A model generated the notes under the pieces. That model saw only the letters and a list, made by a program, of their open reading frames with translations, was not told the origin of the DNA and ran no database searches. From Bugula neritina (Eukaryota > Bryozoa > Gymnolaemata > Cheilostomatida > Bugulidae): a DNA stretch of 64,000 nt. The stretch spans positions 14,440,698 through 14,504,697 of the forward strand of contig OZ037765.1 of assembly GCA_964035545.1 (NCBI GenBank), given 5' to 3'. The translations under genes were made by a program, and so were the position numbers. Of this stretch, positions 45,497 to 55,527 are shown one piece after another; the first letter of the stretch is position 1; each line of letters starts with the position of its first letter.

Positions 45497-45618
45497 TGTT
45501 GTGTTAATACCAAGAGGATGTATTTTTAGAAGAACCATGCGTCCGACAGCTACGCATACGAATAAAACAAAACAGTAAAGTAGTTCCGCGTGTGCGTTAA
45601 TTCGAGTATAATGCAACA
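45497..45618 (-). repeat. Putative 5' LTR of gypsy A
   Basis: A 122-bp block starting TGTTGCATTATACTCG and ending TTAACACAACA on the minus strand, i.e. with TGTTG/CAACA termini. It abuts a CCA-ended primer-site candidate. There is no second copy to confirm it. Confidence 0.45.
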
Positions 45619-46299
45619 ATCAGCATCACTATGAGTATGACAATCACAATGCCAATGTGTATTCCTATAAAATTAAGCATAGCCTATACGTAACTGCATA
45701 AGTCACTGCCATAACCAACACCATCACTATGTCCGTTAGACAGTAAGTAATACTATTAGTCCTAGGTGAGTATTAGTAACTCTAAGTCTAACAGTAACAG
45801 TAACTCTAAGCTTGAGGCTGAACCGCAAAATCAATCTGAAGCGGTAATTAAAGTTAAACTGTGTCTGACAGTGTCACTAATTTTACATTGACTAGGCCAA
45901 GCACAATCCAAATTATCCCAATCATTGATCAATCAAAATCATGAATTATTGAATAAAATAATAATCATAATGATAATGATATATCAGTATCGTATGAGTA
46001 TCACTATCAGTATCAGTATCACCAAAGGCAAATCAAATCACTTCAATCACTAATGACTTATACTTATAGTTAATAACTCTTATAGTTACACTTACACTTA
46101 CAGTAATACTGTAAATGTATAAGTTATACTTATTAAAAATTGCAAATCTCAAGCTGAATTGATTTTAAACTATTATAATTATATATATTATACTACTAGT
46201 AGGAGTACTGCGACGTCTATTGCATTTCTATAAATCGTGGTTACAACCATTGAACTACAAGGTTATAGTTTCAGTGCAGTGGACATAACTGCTTACACT
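45619..46299. other. Low-complexity TAGTA/TAACAG-type DNA
   Basis: Repetitive but irregular words such as AGTATCACTATCAGTATC and AACTCTAAGTCTAACAGTAA. No gene. Similar tracts occur at 41860-41967, 55130-55510, 56040-56290 and 56540-56940. Confidence 0.5.
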
Positions 46300-46748
46300 C
46301 CTAATACTCAGTGTAGTATATATAGGAGTGCCGTCTTTGGAGCATGAAAAGTCATTATGCCGCGATTTGTACCGCGAGTTTATATAAGTTGTAAGGGAAA
46401 TATTTTGCCACTTCTGTTATTTTAATATTTTTTTATTTTATGTGTACGTTTTTTAGTTTTGTTTATTGGTAAAGCCTTTAAAAACATTTTTTATGCAAAT
46501 AAAATTAAAAAAAAATTCAAAATTCTCTCATGCACGTAAATACAAAGCTATAAAGTTTAAGCTTCGCTGTGATTACAATGTGGATATTAACTGAATAATG
46601 CTTGCAATAATCATTTTACTCAAAATACATTACAGTTGCTATAAATGTAAGACTAGTAAATTGAATGCAAATAAGCATAGTAGGACTACTTAGTTTATGC
46701 TATTTTTGAAATTTGTAGTAAATAATTGGTATGTATATATATATATGT
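46300..46748. repeat. Left arm of long palindrome around gypsy B
   Basis: Matches the reverse complement of 54213-54860. Blocks in common include GTAAATACAAAGCTATAAAG, AATTTGTAGTAAATAATTGG, ACCGCGAGTTTATATAAGTT and GGAGTGCCG, in the same order. The arms meet at the two ends of gypsy B. Confidence 0.85.
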
Positions 46749-47027
46749 TGTTGTGCGAAGCACAATGTTTGTGTGGGCTTCTAGTGAGCAATATGCATAT
46801 AGTCACAAGCAATTCACTGATATTTTCGTGTGTAAGACTTTATTATAAAACTGTAAAATATGGCGTAGAAATCTCTATAAGTATTAGTACAATGTTACTT
46901 ATCATCACGGCAAGTATACGCTAACTAACTAAAAGTAGATTGTTCTGCTTGGCTTCATCCAATAATTGCCAATCACTCTCTGATTGGCAGGGGGATACGC
47001 ATGAGGCATAAACCACGCCCCATTACA
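46749..47027 (-). repeat. 3' LTR of gypsy B
   Basis: A 279-bp direct copy of 53936-54212 with scattered substitutions and small indels. On the minus strand it begins TGTAATGGGGCGTGGTTTA and ends with a TGTTG-complement CAACA terminus. It carries inverted CCAAT boxes and an AATAAA. Confidence 0.95.
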
Positions 47028-47042
47028 CCGCCCCCCCCCCCA
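47028..47042 (-). promoter_or_regulatory. Polypurine tract of gypsy B
   Basis: The plus strand reads CCGCCCCCCCCCCCAG directly inside the 3' LTR, giving a G-run on the element's sense strand. This is where plus-strand DNA synthesis is normally primed. Confidence 0.75.
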
Positions 47043-47551
47043 GCAGGAAGCATACCTTCCTGATATGCACCAAAAAAAATAATAATAATAAAACAATTTA
47101 TTACATAGAAAAAAAAAACCCAAGAAAAATATAAGATCTAAACGTCACGTAAGGTGGATACTTCCAAGAGAGCTTACACACTATTGAGCAATTTATATTG
47201 ACATGAGAAAAATATAATAATAGTAAAACAGAATAATGTAATCACAGGTACGGAGATCGTGCAACACCGACTAGAGACGGTCAGAGGAGGGAAGGAACAG
47301 AGAGAGAGATCGTCACCACCTGCAGGTGTGGATAGTCAGAGAAGTGGAAGGGGAGGATACAGCTGCCATCAGTCTTGATCGCCCCGTTTGAGGAGGGCCA
47401 CGGAAGCTTTAAGGGTCTTCATTTCGGAAGTGGCTGCAGCAACTCTGGGTGTCAACCGTTGAATCTCAGCTTCTAATTCGTACATACGGAGCTCGACTTC
47501 TTTTATGTTGCGGGCTGTAGGGGGCTGCCGTTTCGGGGAGGAGGGTCTCCA

Positions 47552-48463
47552 TCACCGTTTAGAAGAAGGCTGCATAGGAGTGGGGGAAGGGGAACGTCGT
47601 TTTTGGGGTATCTCAACTCGGTGAAGTAGAACTCGAGGTAGGGTGGAGGGACGAGGTATGGTCTGTGCGGGAGGAGAGTGAGATGGCTTGGTAGGTTTCT
47701 TACGTCTGGGAGGTCTTGGACACGGTCCATGAGTGATGATGCGAGGTGAGGGGAATCCGTGTTTGAGCCGTTCAAAGCGGGGGAGATCCTTAATGAAAGG
47801 TTTGATCAGATTGAGAAAGGTGGGGAAGTTGTATTTGTCCACATCGTACAAGTGTCCCACATGGCAGTCCATAGTACGCTGATGTCTGAGAATGTAGTCC
47901 CTGTGGTAACTATATTCACCACAGGGACAGAGAGTAGTTAGGAAGTGCTGCGGTACGTGGACGCGCAAACGGCGATGGGTGGAGAAGTGCTGCTGACACA
48001 GCCTGCAGGTGGTACATCCAGCATGGCCGCGGTGTAGTTGAATCAGCTGTTCTGTCTCTGGTGCGACCCAGCTATGTTGCTGAAGTAGCACGTCTGGTAG
48101 GGAGGTAGGAGGTGTCTCACTATTCCAGGCCAGTTCTAATGGTGGCATATCTCCGTAGTTAGGAGAGCGAGTGGCGTCTAAAAGAGCAGAATTATTGTTA
48201 GATCGAGTTTGATCTTTACAGCATAATTCTGATGACAATCGACTGTTATTAGTCTGAGAGTCGTGCATCTTTTTATACGGCACTCGAGAGACTGTGTCAG
48301 AACGTGTAAACTGACTGAGAGACATATTATCAAGCTCCAGATCTAGTAGATCATCCGCCATTACTATGTTCTCGTCGTCATTCATGTGTGACTCTGTCTC
48401 CAGTAACTGTGATTCAATCAGATCGATTAAATCAGAGTTGACTGAGGTGAGATCTATTTCCAT
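47552..48463 (-). CDS. gypsy B ORF3: two-zinc-finger accessory protein, 303 aa
   Basis: First ATG at 48463; the open frame runs 8 codons further upstream without another ATG. It lies in sense with gag-pol, downstream of the pol tail and before the polypurine tract, where env-like genes sit in some gypsy elements. It has no signal peptide or membrane segment. The N terminus is acidic and rich in Leu, Asp and Ser (residues 1-60). A C2H2 finger (C153-x2-C156-x12-H169-x3-H173) is followed by a C2HC-like finger (C179-x-C181-x12-H194-x5-C200). The C-terminal third is basic and Pro-rich. This layout looks like a nucleic-acid-binding or transcription regulator; function unknown. It is uninterrupted although pol is broken. 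Confidence 0.75.
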   Translation of the reverse strand: MEIDLTSVNSDLIDLIESQLLETESHMNDDENIVMADDLLDLELDNMSLSQFTRSDTVSRVPYKKMHDSQTNNSRLSSELCCKDQTRSNNNSALLDATRSPNYGDMPPLELAWNSETPPTSLPDVLLQQHSWVAPETEQLIQLHRGHAGCTTCRLCQQHFSTHRRLRVHVPQHFLTTLCPCGEYSYHRDYILRHQRTMDCHVGHLYDVDKYNFPTFLNLIKPFIKDLPRFERLKHGFPSPRIITHGPCPRPPRRKKPTKPSHSPPAQTIPRPSTLPRVLLHRVEIPQKRRSPSPTPMQPSSKR

Positions 48464-48505
48464 TAGTGGAGTGTTAGATCTAAGCAAGCTTACCTGGGAA
48501 TTCGG

Positions 48506-48513
48506 TATTTATA
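48506..48513 (-). promoter_or_regulatory. TATA box upstream of ORF3
   Basis: TATAAATA on the minus strand, about 43-50 nt before the ORF3 ATG, leaves room for a start site near 48480. A CAGGTAAGC donor-like site at about 48487-48496 lies between. Either an internal promoter or splicing could make an ORF3 mRNA; this is inferred only. Confidence 0.4.
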
Positions 48514-48548
48514 CTCATACTCGACGTTCAAGCTTGGATGCAGATGGG

Positions 48549-51500
48549 TTAGAAAGCACGTCTACTCTTGACCGCGTCGGCGTAGGAAAAGGCTGGGCAG
48601 CGTGTTTGTTGTGCGAGACCGGAAATGTGTGCCCGGAGAGTGGTAATTCCACTCGCTATTCCGTTTTCGCAAAACTTGGTTTTTCCGTGGTGTTCATAAC
48701 TCCCACGCTTTGCTGCCAGTGCCAGTCTTTCCGTACGGCGCCCAGCTGGACTTTCATACCTGCCGCTTGTAATGCGGTCGCATACGAAGTCTTGAAGATA
48801 AGCTGGGGGTCTTCTAGTACGTTGTCCCCTTTCAAGGAGGGGAGATGTACTAGTGGTAGACGCCGGGGAAGGTGGTGTAGCTGGTGAGGGAGGTGGTGTA
48901 CCCACCAGTGGGTTGTTATTCTCCACTGGTGGTGTTTCCTGCCTCCCGTCAGCTGTTATTCCTTCTTCCCCTCTGTTCTCTCCGGACGGAGCCCCTCCCG
49001 TGTGGGGGTTTTGCACTTCCGGAAGTATACTTATTTCCGGAAGTGGTGGTGGCAGCTCTGGGGTCGGACGGCTTGGCTCTGGAGGCAGAGGGTGTGGCCC
49101 CATTGGGGGAGGTGGCCTCTCTTGCCTTGCCAAGTCTTCTGTCCGTGGCATAACCCACTCATCATTGGGTGTATGCCGCCGCCCGTGCATCGTTGTCTGC
49201 CTCCTGGGCTCTAACAATGGGGGGCACCCCCGGCCGCACCTGGGCTAGCCCAATAGGGTTTCAAGCGGGCTTCATTCTGGACAGATACTTGTCCAGACCG
49301 CTCCAACTTGTAAGTGTGATTGGGCATCACTTCAACTACCACGTAGGGTCCTACAAACTTAGGCTGTAGTTTAGCCGCCTGTCCTCGACGCCTACGGTAG
49401 TTGATCATCCAGACCTAGTCTCCGGTCTGGTAGAGGGGTGGCTCATCAGCGTCTTCCTGTCGCACCTGCCACTGCTTATCCCGCAGTATTTCGTGTGCGA
49501 CTTTCAGACGCTCTATCAATTCCCCATCGTACTCGTGGACAGAGTATCCTGGTTCTGGAATATAATAGGCGAGGTGGTCGGGCACTCGTGTCTCACGACT
49601 GAGTGTCAAGAGGTTGGGGGTCTCGCCGGTGCTGGTATGTGGCGTGCTGTGGTAGGCCCGCATGACCTGCGGCAATACGAGATCCTACTCCTCCTGGCCT
49701 CGGCCGAGTAGTAGACTGCGGAGTGCATCGCCCGGCATCCGGTTGTTGCGTTCGACCACTCCGTTACCCTGAGGATGGTATGGAGTGGTCCTACTTTGGT
49801 TTACTCCCCAGAGGCGACAGAGGTCGCTCATCAGTTGAGGCTGGAATTGCGACCCCTGGTCCGAGTGTAGTTGCTCGGGCAACCCAAAGTAGCAGAATAC
49901 ACGCTGGTCTAGTGTGCTGGCCACTGTCGGGGCAGACGCATCCGGAATGGCCAGTGCGTCGGCCCACCTAGTGAAGTGGTCGGTCAACACTAGAATCCAG
50001 CTGTTTCCTCTGGGGGTGATGGGCATGGGTCCGACCAAGTCAACAGCTACCACCTGCCAGGGCCTACAAGCATATAGCCTACGCCATCCCGCCTCCCTGG
50101 GGAGACAGCCATGCTTGCTGGCCTGGCAGATTTCGCATTGTTTGATCCTTAGGCGGATGTCACGCTCCATATTGGGCCAATACCACCGGAGCCTTAGCTT
50201 GGTAAGCACCCTCCGAACTCCGGCGTGAGCCTGTCGGTGAGTGTCCCATACTAGCTCCCGGCGCATGGCGGTTGGGCAGATCACCCTTTCTCGACCAGGG
50301 TGTCCCTGGTCGGCGGCCAAGGTGATGGTCAGCAGACCATCTGGCCCGATCCGCAGAGAGTCCCAGCGTTGGCAGTACAGCCGTAACTCGGCGCACCCCT
50401 GCCGCAGCTGTTCTTCGCTGGGTCGTCGCTCTTCCCGTTTAGCTCGATATATGTCGGCTACCACCCCAGGGAGGTCCTCCTGGAGTTTCTGCAGCTCTCT
50501 GACATCACGAGCTAAGACAGGGTTGGTGCGGAGGTTGTTGACAGCCTCCGGTGGGTTAAGACTCCTTGGTTTGAGTTGACCTTGGTCCGTGTCGTAGCTC
50601 ACTCCAGGGTGGTCCAGTGTCGCCAACTCGGATCTTGGGGGACCCCCATCCCTTCTCTCGATGTTGTGACACTGTTTGCACCCCTCGTCCGGCCGCCGAC
50701 TCAGTCCGTCCGCAGTGCCGTGTTTTCTACCGGGTCGATGTTCGATCCGGTATGAAAATTCGGCTAGGACTTCGAGCCATCGGGCGACTTGACTGGACGG
50801 TTCAGCTCTCTTACACAGCCAGATCAAAGAGGCGTGGTCCGTCCGCAAGCGGAACGGCCTACCATAGAGATAAGGCCGGAAGTGTTTCACTGACTTGATT
50901 ACTGCCAGCAACTCCTTGCGAGTGGTGCAGTAATTGCACTCTGGGGGTGAGAGTGATTTGCTGTAGCAAGCTACGACTACTTCACGGCCTTCTTGCACTT
51001 GCTACAGCACAGCGCCAACGTTCTGGTCACTGGCGTCAGTGTCAAGAACGTACTCCAGAGCGGGGTCTGGGTAGGCTAGAATTGGAGCCTCTAGCAAGCG
51101 GCTCTTGAGACTGTCAAATGCCCTTTGTTCGTCGGACGTCCACTGCCAGGTCACTCCCTTTGCGGTGAGCCGATTTAACGGCTGTGCAACCCCCGCAAAG
51201 TCTGGTATGTATTGTCTGTAATACCCTACCAGCCTCAGGAAAGCCCGGAGTCCGGTCAAATCCTGGGGGGTGACCCAGTCGGTCACAGCCCGCACCTTAT
51301 CGGGGTCCTTTGCCACGCCATTACGGCCGACTACGTGCCCCAGGTACTTCACCCCCGGCTGCAAAAGAGCGCATTTGGAAGGTTTGAGCTTGAGACCGGC
51401 ACCTCGGAGTCGCTCGAAGACCTCCCGCAAACGACTGACATGGGTCGTGAAGTCTGGGGAGATCATGATGACATCATCGAGGTAGACGAGCAATGTTTTC

Positions 51501-52875
51501 CAGTGGAGGCCGCTGAGAACCTGTTCCATGAGCCTCTGGAAGGTAGCGGGAGCAGAAGTTAACCCGAAGGGCAGTACCTTCCACTTCCACAACCCGTCTC
51601 TGGTGATGAACGCCGCTTTCTCCTGGGCGTCGGGACTGAGGGGGACTTGCCAGTAGCCACTCAGCAAGTCTAAAGTACTGAAGTATTTGCTGCCGGCTAA
51701 GGCGCCCAGGGATTCGTCGATCCGAGGTAGAGGGTAGGCGTCCTGTATGGTTACGCTATTAAGCTTGCGGTAATCCACACAGAACCGCCAACTGCCGTCT
51801 TTCTTCCGGACCAGAACGACCGGCGAGCTCCACGCACTATGTGCAGGCTCTATGAGGCCGCGGTCCAGAAGATCCCGGACTTGTCGGCTGACCTCCTTCT
51901 CCTTCTCTGGCCCCAGTCTCCGGGTGGGTTGGCGGATAGACAAAGTCCCGGCAGCTAGCGGTATCTCGTGACGGACGGCTCTAGTCAAGCCCACGTCCTG
52001 GTCTCCGCTGCTGAACACGTCCCCATACTGGCGCAGCAACTGGGCCATAGCTTGGCGCTCCTTGTTGCCCGCACAGCCTTCACAGGCTGACTGGTATAGT
52101 TCTTGGACGTGTTCCGGGACGGTCCCCCACCGTACAGACGGGCGCTCTTGGGGACCCTCCCTCGCTTCGCCCAGCGACGGTCCTATGTCTCCCTCTTGGA
52201 CCGCATAGAAACGGCCCAATAGGGATCCAGACGGTAGTGTCACCGACTCTGAAAAGGGGTTGACGCACTGCACCAAGATCTCCCCTCGGTCAGTCAGCCG
52301 ATTCAAGCTGCTGGCGAGTTGGATTCTCTTGTGCGTTCCTTCAACGACCCCTAGTCCAGAGAGTTGGCGGTCATTCACTCTGCAGTGAATGGTCGCCCGG
52401 GAGCGGCCGGATACCGTACAGTTACGGACCACCTGCACACCCCGACCAGGGGGCGACCGAACTTATCGACACAGGAAAGCTCCCGGCCTGCCATTAGTAT
52501 GGCGGACTTGTGGAAGTCCATGTGGCACTGGTGTCGCTTCAAGAACAGCGTCCCCAGGATAGCGTCCTCTTCCAGCTGGCTGAGGATAAAGGTTTCCTGG
52601 ATGGCCTGGTCGCGGACGCGGCCAGGCAGCTCTACAACACCGTAGAAGGGGATACGCGACCCGTCTGCGAGGGTGCCAGGTTCCCCGGTGTAGGGAGCTA
52701 ACCCCTTCCTCACCTGGGCAGGGAGGGCATCGAAGACTCGTCTGCTGAGGAGATTCGTGTTGCAACCGAAGTCTAGCAAGAACGTGACGGCCTTGCCGGC
52801 TACCTCCCCGGGCAGGAAGTAGCTTTCTCCATGCGGTTGCAACCTTACTTCCCCAGCATGCGTAGCCTCGGTCAA
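48549..52875 (-). pseudogene. gypsy B pol (PR-RT-RNaseH-IN-tail), interrupted
   Basis: Protease at 52875-52375 with LLDFGCNTNLLS, where the usual D-T/S-G triad reads D-F-G. A frame change near 52440 leads into RT at 52438-51005 (VDYRKLNSVT, FGLTSAPATFQRLM, catalytic VYLDDVIM). A TAG at 51002-51004 falls inside the RNase H start (DTDASDQNVGAVL). RNase H with TDHASLIWL and integrase follow to 49688: HHCC (H..H, CEIC), DDE parts AVDLVGPM, HSDQGSQFQ and YHPQGNGVVERNN. TAG at 49685-49687 and at 49415-49417, then a second frame change near 49219 in a C-run. The Pro-rich tail with RTRRPPAYLQDFVCD ends at 48549. All three TAG codons are a single substitution away from a sense codon. Confidence 0.92.
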
Positions 52876-53208
52876 ACGGCGGGGTGTCCGTTTGGTGGTC
52901 TGCTGGCGCCGCTTCTTCGGCGGAGGGGTGTTTAATCCCCCTCCGATGTCCCGAGGGACATCGCCGGCCAGCTCCGTCTCCGGTAGCTGGCTGAAGCGGT
53001 TGGTGATTGGTAGGACAAACGGCTCCTGTCGCCCGATAGGGCGGATGGTCCGTCGTGGTATCTGCCATTCACGGGGTACATCCCGTGATTGCTCCCTCTT
53101 CCGCCCGCGGGGCCTCTTTCTGGGTTGGGGGTCTCCGGAGCGGGGAGGCCCTGGCTTGTCACTTTTCCTACTCCGGGTAGTCTTCTCCGAGGTCTCTCCT
53201 TGTTGTCC

Positions 53209-53883
53209 TCAGTTAGGGGGCCCGGCATTGGTAAGGGTCTTTGCCACCCGCTTCAGTCTGGCGCTCAGCCGGCCCATCTTCTCCCCGAGTGATTGGGCTA
53301 TCTCCGTGGTGACTTGTGTGCCTTCTGTTTTCCCTGTATATAACTGCTCGGCCCGGAGGTAGTCTTCCCCGACTTGTAGGGCACTTTCTAGAGTGGTCAC
53401 TCCCTTTGCCTGTAGTTGATGGCAGAGACCCACATCTTTTAGGGATTGCATGAAGTCAATGAGAGTAAAGTTCCGTCGGTGTGCTTCTGGCAGGTCGCTG
53501 TACGCGCTCCGTGCCAGTCTCTTCACTAAGGCAACGTGGTCGCGGAGCGGAGTGTCTTCCGCCTGGCGTAGCACTTGTAGACGGGCCCTGGCTTCCAGAG
53601 TGGAGGTGCCAAAACGGCTCCGTAGTGTAGTGAATATCTCCGCCACGCTCCGTCCTTGTCCGAATGGTCTAGCGCACTCCGTCAATACTTCCCGCAGCTT
53701 GACGAGGGCTACTTGTGGCGGCCATTGAGCGACATTTGCTACATCGTGGAATTCCTCAATGAATTGCTCTACATCTTCTACACCCGTGAAGGTGGGAGCG
53801 GTCAGTTTATCTCTATACACCTCCTCCATATGCAAGAAATTGGCTGGCTTACCTCCCGGGTGTTTTGTGCTGTGTTCTGTCAT
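53209..53883 (-). CDS. gypsy B gag, 224 aa
   Basis: Starts at an ATG 53 nt inside the 5' LTR edge. Capsid-like helical protein with FTGVEDVEQFIEEFHDVANV near residue 34, typical of Ty3/gypsy gag. No CCHC knuckle is seen. It ends at a TGA (53209-53211). The same frame then stays open for about 110 more codons, basic and Pro/Arg-rich, straight into the protease ORF, so gag and pol are in one frame separated by a single stop. This could be a mutation or a read-through stop; the sequence alone cannot tell. Confidence 0.85.
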   Translation of the reverse strand: MTEHSTKHPGGKPANFLHMEEVYRDKLTAPTFTGVEDVEQFIEEFHDVANVAQWPPQVALVKLREVLTECARPFGQGRSVAEIFTTLRSRFGTSTLEARARLQVLRQAEDTPLRDHVALVKRLARSAYSDLPEAHRRNFTLIDFMQSLKDVGLCHQLQAKGVTTLESALQVGEDYLRAEQLYTGKTEGTQVTTEIAQSLGEKMGRLSARLKRVAKTLTNAGPPN

Positions 53884-53915
53884 GTTCTCCGTCTTTTCAT
53901 TGTCTCAGCTAGAAT

Positions 53916-53934
53916 AATCCCACCGCTGCCACCA
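53916..53934 (-). promoter_or_regulatory. Primer-binding site of gypsy B, tRNA-Leu
   Basis: The plus strand reads AATCCCACCGCTGCCACCA, one base from the LTR edge. This is the 3' end of animal tRNA-Leu (TTCGAATCCCACCGCTGCCA) with the added CCA, so the minus-strand RNA would pair with it to prime reverse transcription. Confidence 0.9.
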
Positions 53935-53935
53935 C

Positions 53936-54212
53936 TGTTGTGCGATGCACAATGATTATGTGGGCTTCTAGTGAGTTATTGGCATTTAGTCACAAGCAAT
54001 TCACCGGTAGTTTCGTTTGTAAACTTTATTATAAAACTGTAAAATATAGTGTAAAAATCTCTATAAGTATCATTACAATTGCTACTTTACATCGCTGCAA
54101 GTACACGCTAACTAACCAATAATTGTTCTGCTTGGCTTAATCCAATAGTTGCCAATCACTCTCTGTGATTGGCAGGGGGATACGCGTGAGGTGTAAACCA
54201 CGCCCCATTACA
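53936..54212 (-). repeat. 5' LTR of gypsy B
   Basis: 277 bp, TGTAATGGGG to CACAACA on the minus strand. Near the U3 start are four CCAAT-type motifs, two of them in a head-to-head palindrome (TGCCAATCAC at 54150-54159 and GTGATTGGCA at 54165-54174). An AATAAA (minus strand, 54031-54026) may mark R. Confidence 0.95.
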
Positions 54213-54860
54213 ATACACACATGCCAATTATTTACTACAAATTTCAAAACTGTCATAAACCAAATGGTATTACTATGCCTATTTGCATCCAATTTACTAG
54301 TCTTACATTTATAGCAACTGTAATGTATTTTGTGTAAAATAGTTATTGCAAGCATTATTCAATTTATATTCACATTGTAATCACAGCGAAGCCTAAACTT
54401 TATAGCTTTGTATTTACGTGCATGAGTGAGTTTTAATTTCTTTTTAATTTTAGATGCATAAAAAAATATGTTTAAAAACTTTACCAATAAACAAAACTAA
54501 AAAAAAATGTACACATAAAATAAAAAAAATAAAATAACAAAAGTGGCAAAATTTTCCCTTACATCAATGGTGACATCGCGCTAGACCGCCTAGTGGCATA
54601 AGGGGCGTGCCTCAGTTTTTAGTTATGATTGAGCAGTAGAGTAATATTTTTTAACAGTGTGTCAAATATCATAGATAGGACATATTGCTTCAAAGAGGGC
54701 GTATCAACCCATTTAGTAATTTGTCATAAGCTTTTCTTTGTTTTTATGCATTATAACTTATATAAACTCGCGGTAATAATCACGGCATAATGATGCCCAT
54801 ATGATTCTCTAAGATTTCATAAAGTCGGCACTCTTAAATACCACACTGCTAATACTAATA
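54213..54860. repeat. Right arm of long palindrome around gypsy B
   Basis: Reverse complement of 46300-46748. It carries an extra block of about 185 bp at roughly 54565-54748, absent from the left arm. The arm resumes with ATAACTTATATAAACTCGCGG and ends near CGGCACTC...CACACTGCTAATA. Confidence 0.85.
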
Positions 54861-55519
54861 GTGATAGTGACTCGGTAGTTTCCTGAATGGAGCTATTACA
54901 AATGTTTATTTAGCTGTCATGCGAATTGAGAACTCAAAGAAAAACAACTCCTATTGGATCAAAAAAGCGTAAAATTTCGACTATAAACATTAATTGTACG
55001 CTACCAACTAACAAACTTGTACAACTTGAGGCAGCGGAGGAAATTGACCTCCACTCAAAGGGAAAATGTCGTTAAAACTTCTGTGAAGCGTTTACTTAAA
55101 ACTTTTTGCTTTTAGTATTACTATAAGTATAGATATCTTTATTTGCTTTTAGTATTACTATAAATATATTTATTTTCTTTTAGCATTATATGGCACTGTG
55201 ATGAAATTGATACACTGATACTCATACATTATGATTGAGTTCAAGTTTAACCATATTCATATTGATATTAATATTCACTTTCAGGCTTGAATGATTTTAA
55301 GATGCCCTATACTCTATAGGCTATAAGTATAAGTGTTAGTATAACATTAACTTCAAGTATAAGTATAAGGTAATCACTATCATTATCACAAATACTAAAA
55401 TAGTGAAATACTAATGCTAATAGTAATACTATTACTATTAGCATTACTAATACTAATAGTATTAGAGTAATAGTAATAGTATTACTAATGCCAACAGTTA
55501 CTGTAAGTTGTAAGACCAT
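54861..55519. other. Intergenic, low-complexity from about 55130
   Basis: No gene. TTTAGTATTACTATAA-like and AATACTAATAGTAATAG-like tracts. Confidence 0.5.
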
Positions 55520-55527
55520 AAGAGTAA

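Larger units (their letters stand above)
41968..45618 (-). mobile_element. Ty3/gypsy LTR retrotransposon A, decayed
   Basis: Order on the minus strand: short LTR (45618-45497), primer site, gag with two CCHC knuckles, protease, RT, RNase H, integrase. Multiple stops and frame changes break every part. The left (3') LTR was not found, so the copy is truncated after the integrase core. The domain order RT-RNaseH-IN and the RT sequence are of Ty3/gypsy type. Confidence 0.85.
46749..54212 (-). mobile_element. Ty3/gypsy LTR retrotransposon B, structurally near-complete
   Basis: Two direct LTRs (279 and 277 bp), a tRNA-Leu primer site, a C-rich/G-rich polypurine tract, gag, pol (PR-RT-RNaseH-IN) and an extra third ORF with zinc fingers, all on the minus strand. 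Coding parts carry one stop at the gag/pol border, three TAG stops and two frameshifts in pol, so the copy cannot make an uninterrupted polyprotein. The region is clearly more GC-rich than its host DNA. Its LTRs are similar but not identical, indicating an old insertion. No convincing target duplication: left flank ATGT, right flank ATAC. Confidence 0.95.

Noticed and set aside
53916-53934. tRNA-Leu gene
   Set aside because: Only the 19-nt 3' end is present, next to an LTR; it is a primer-binding site.
48366-53955. Plus-strand ORFs opposite gypsy B
   Set aside because: Shadows of the GC-rich gag-pol-ORF3 region; no conserved motifs, while the minus strand shows RT, RNase H and integrase.
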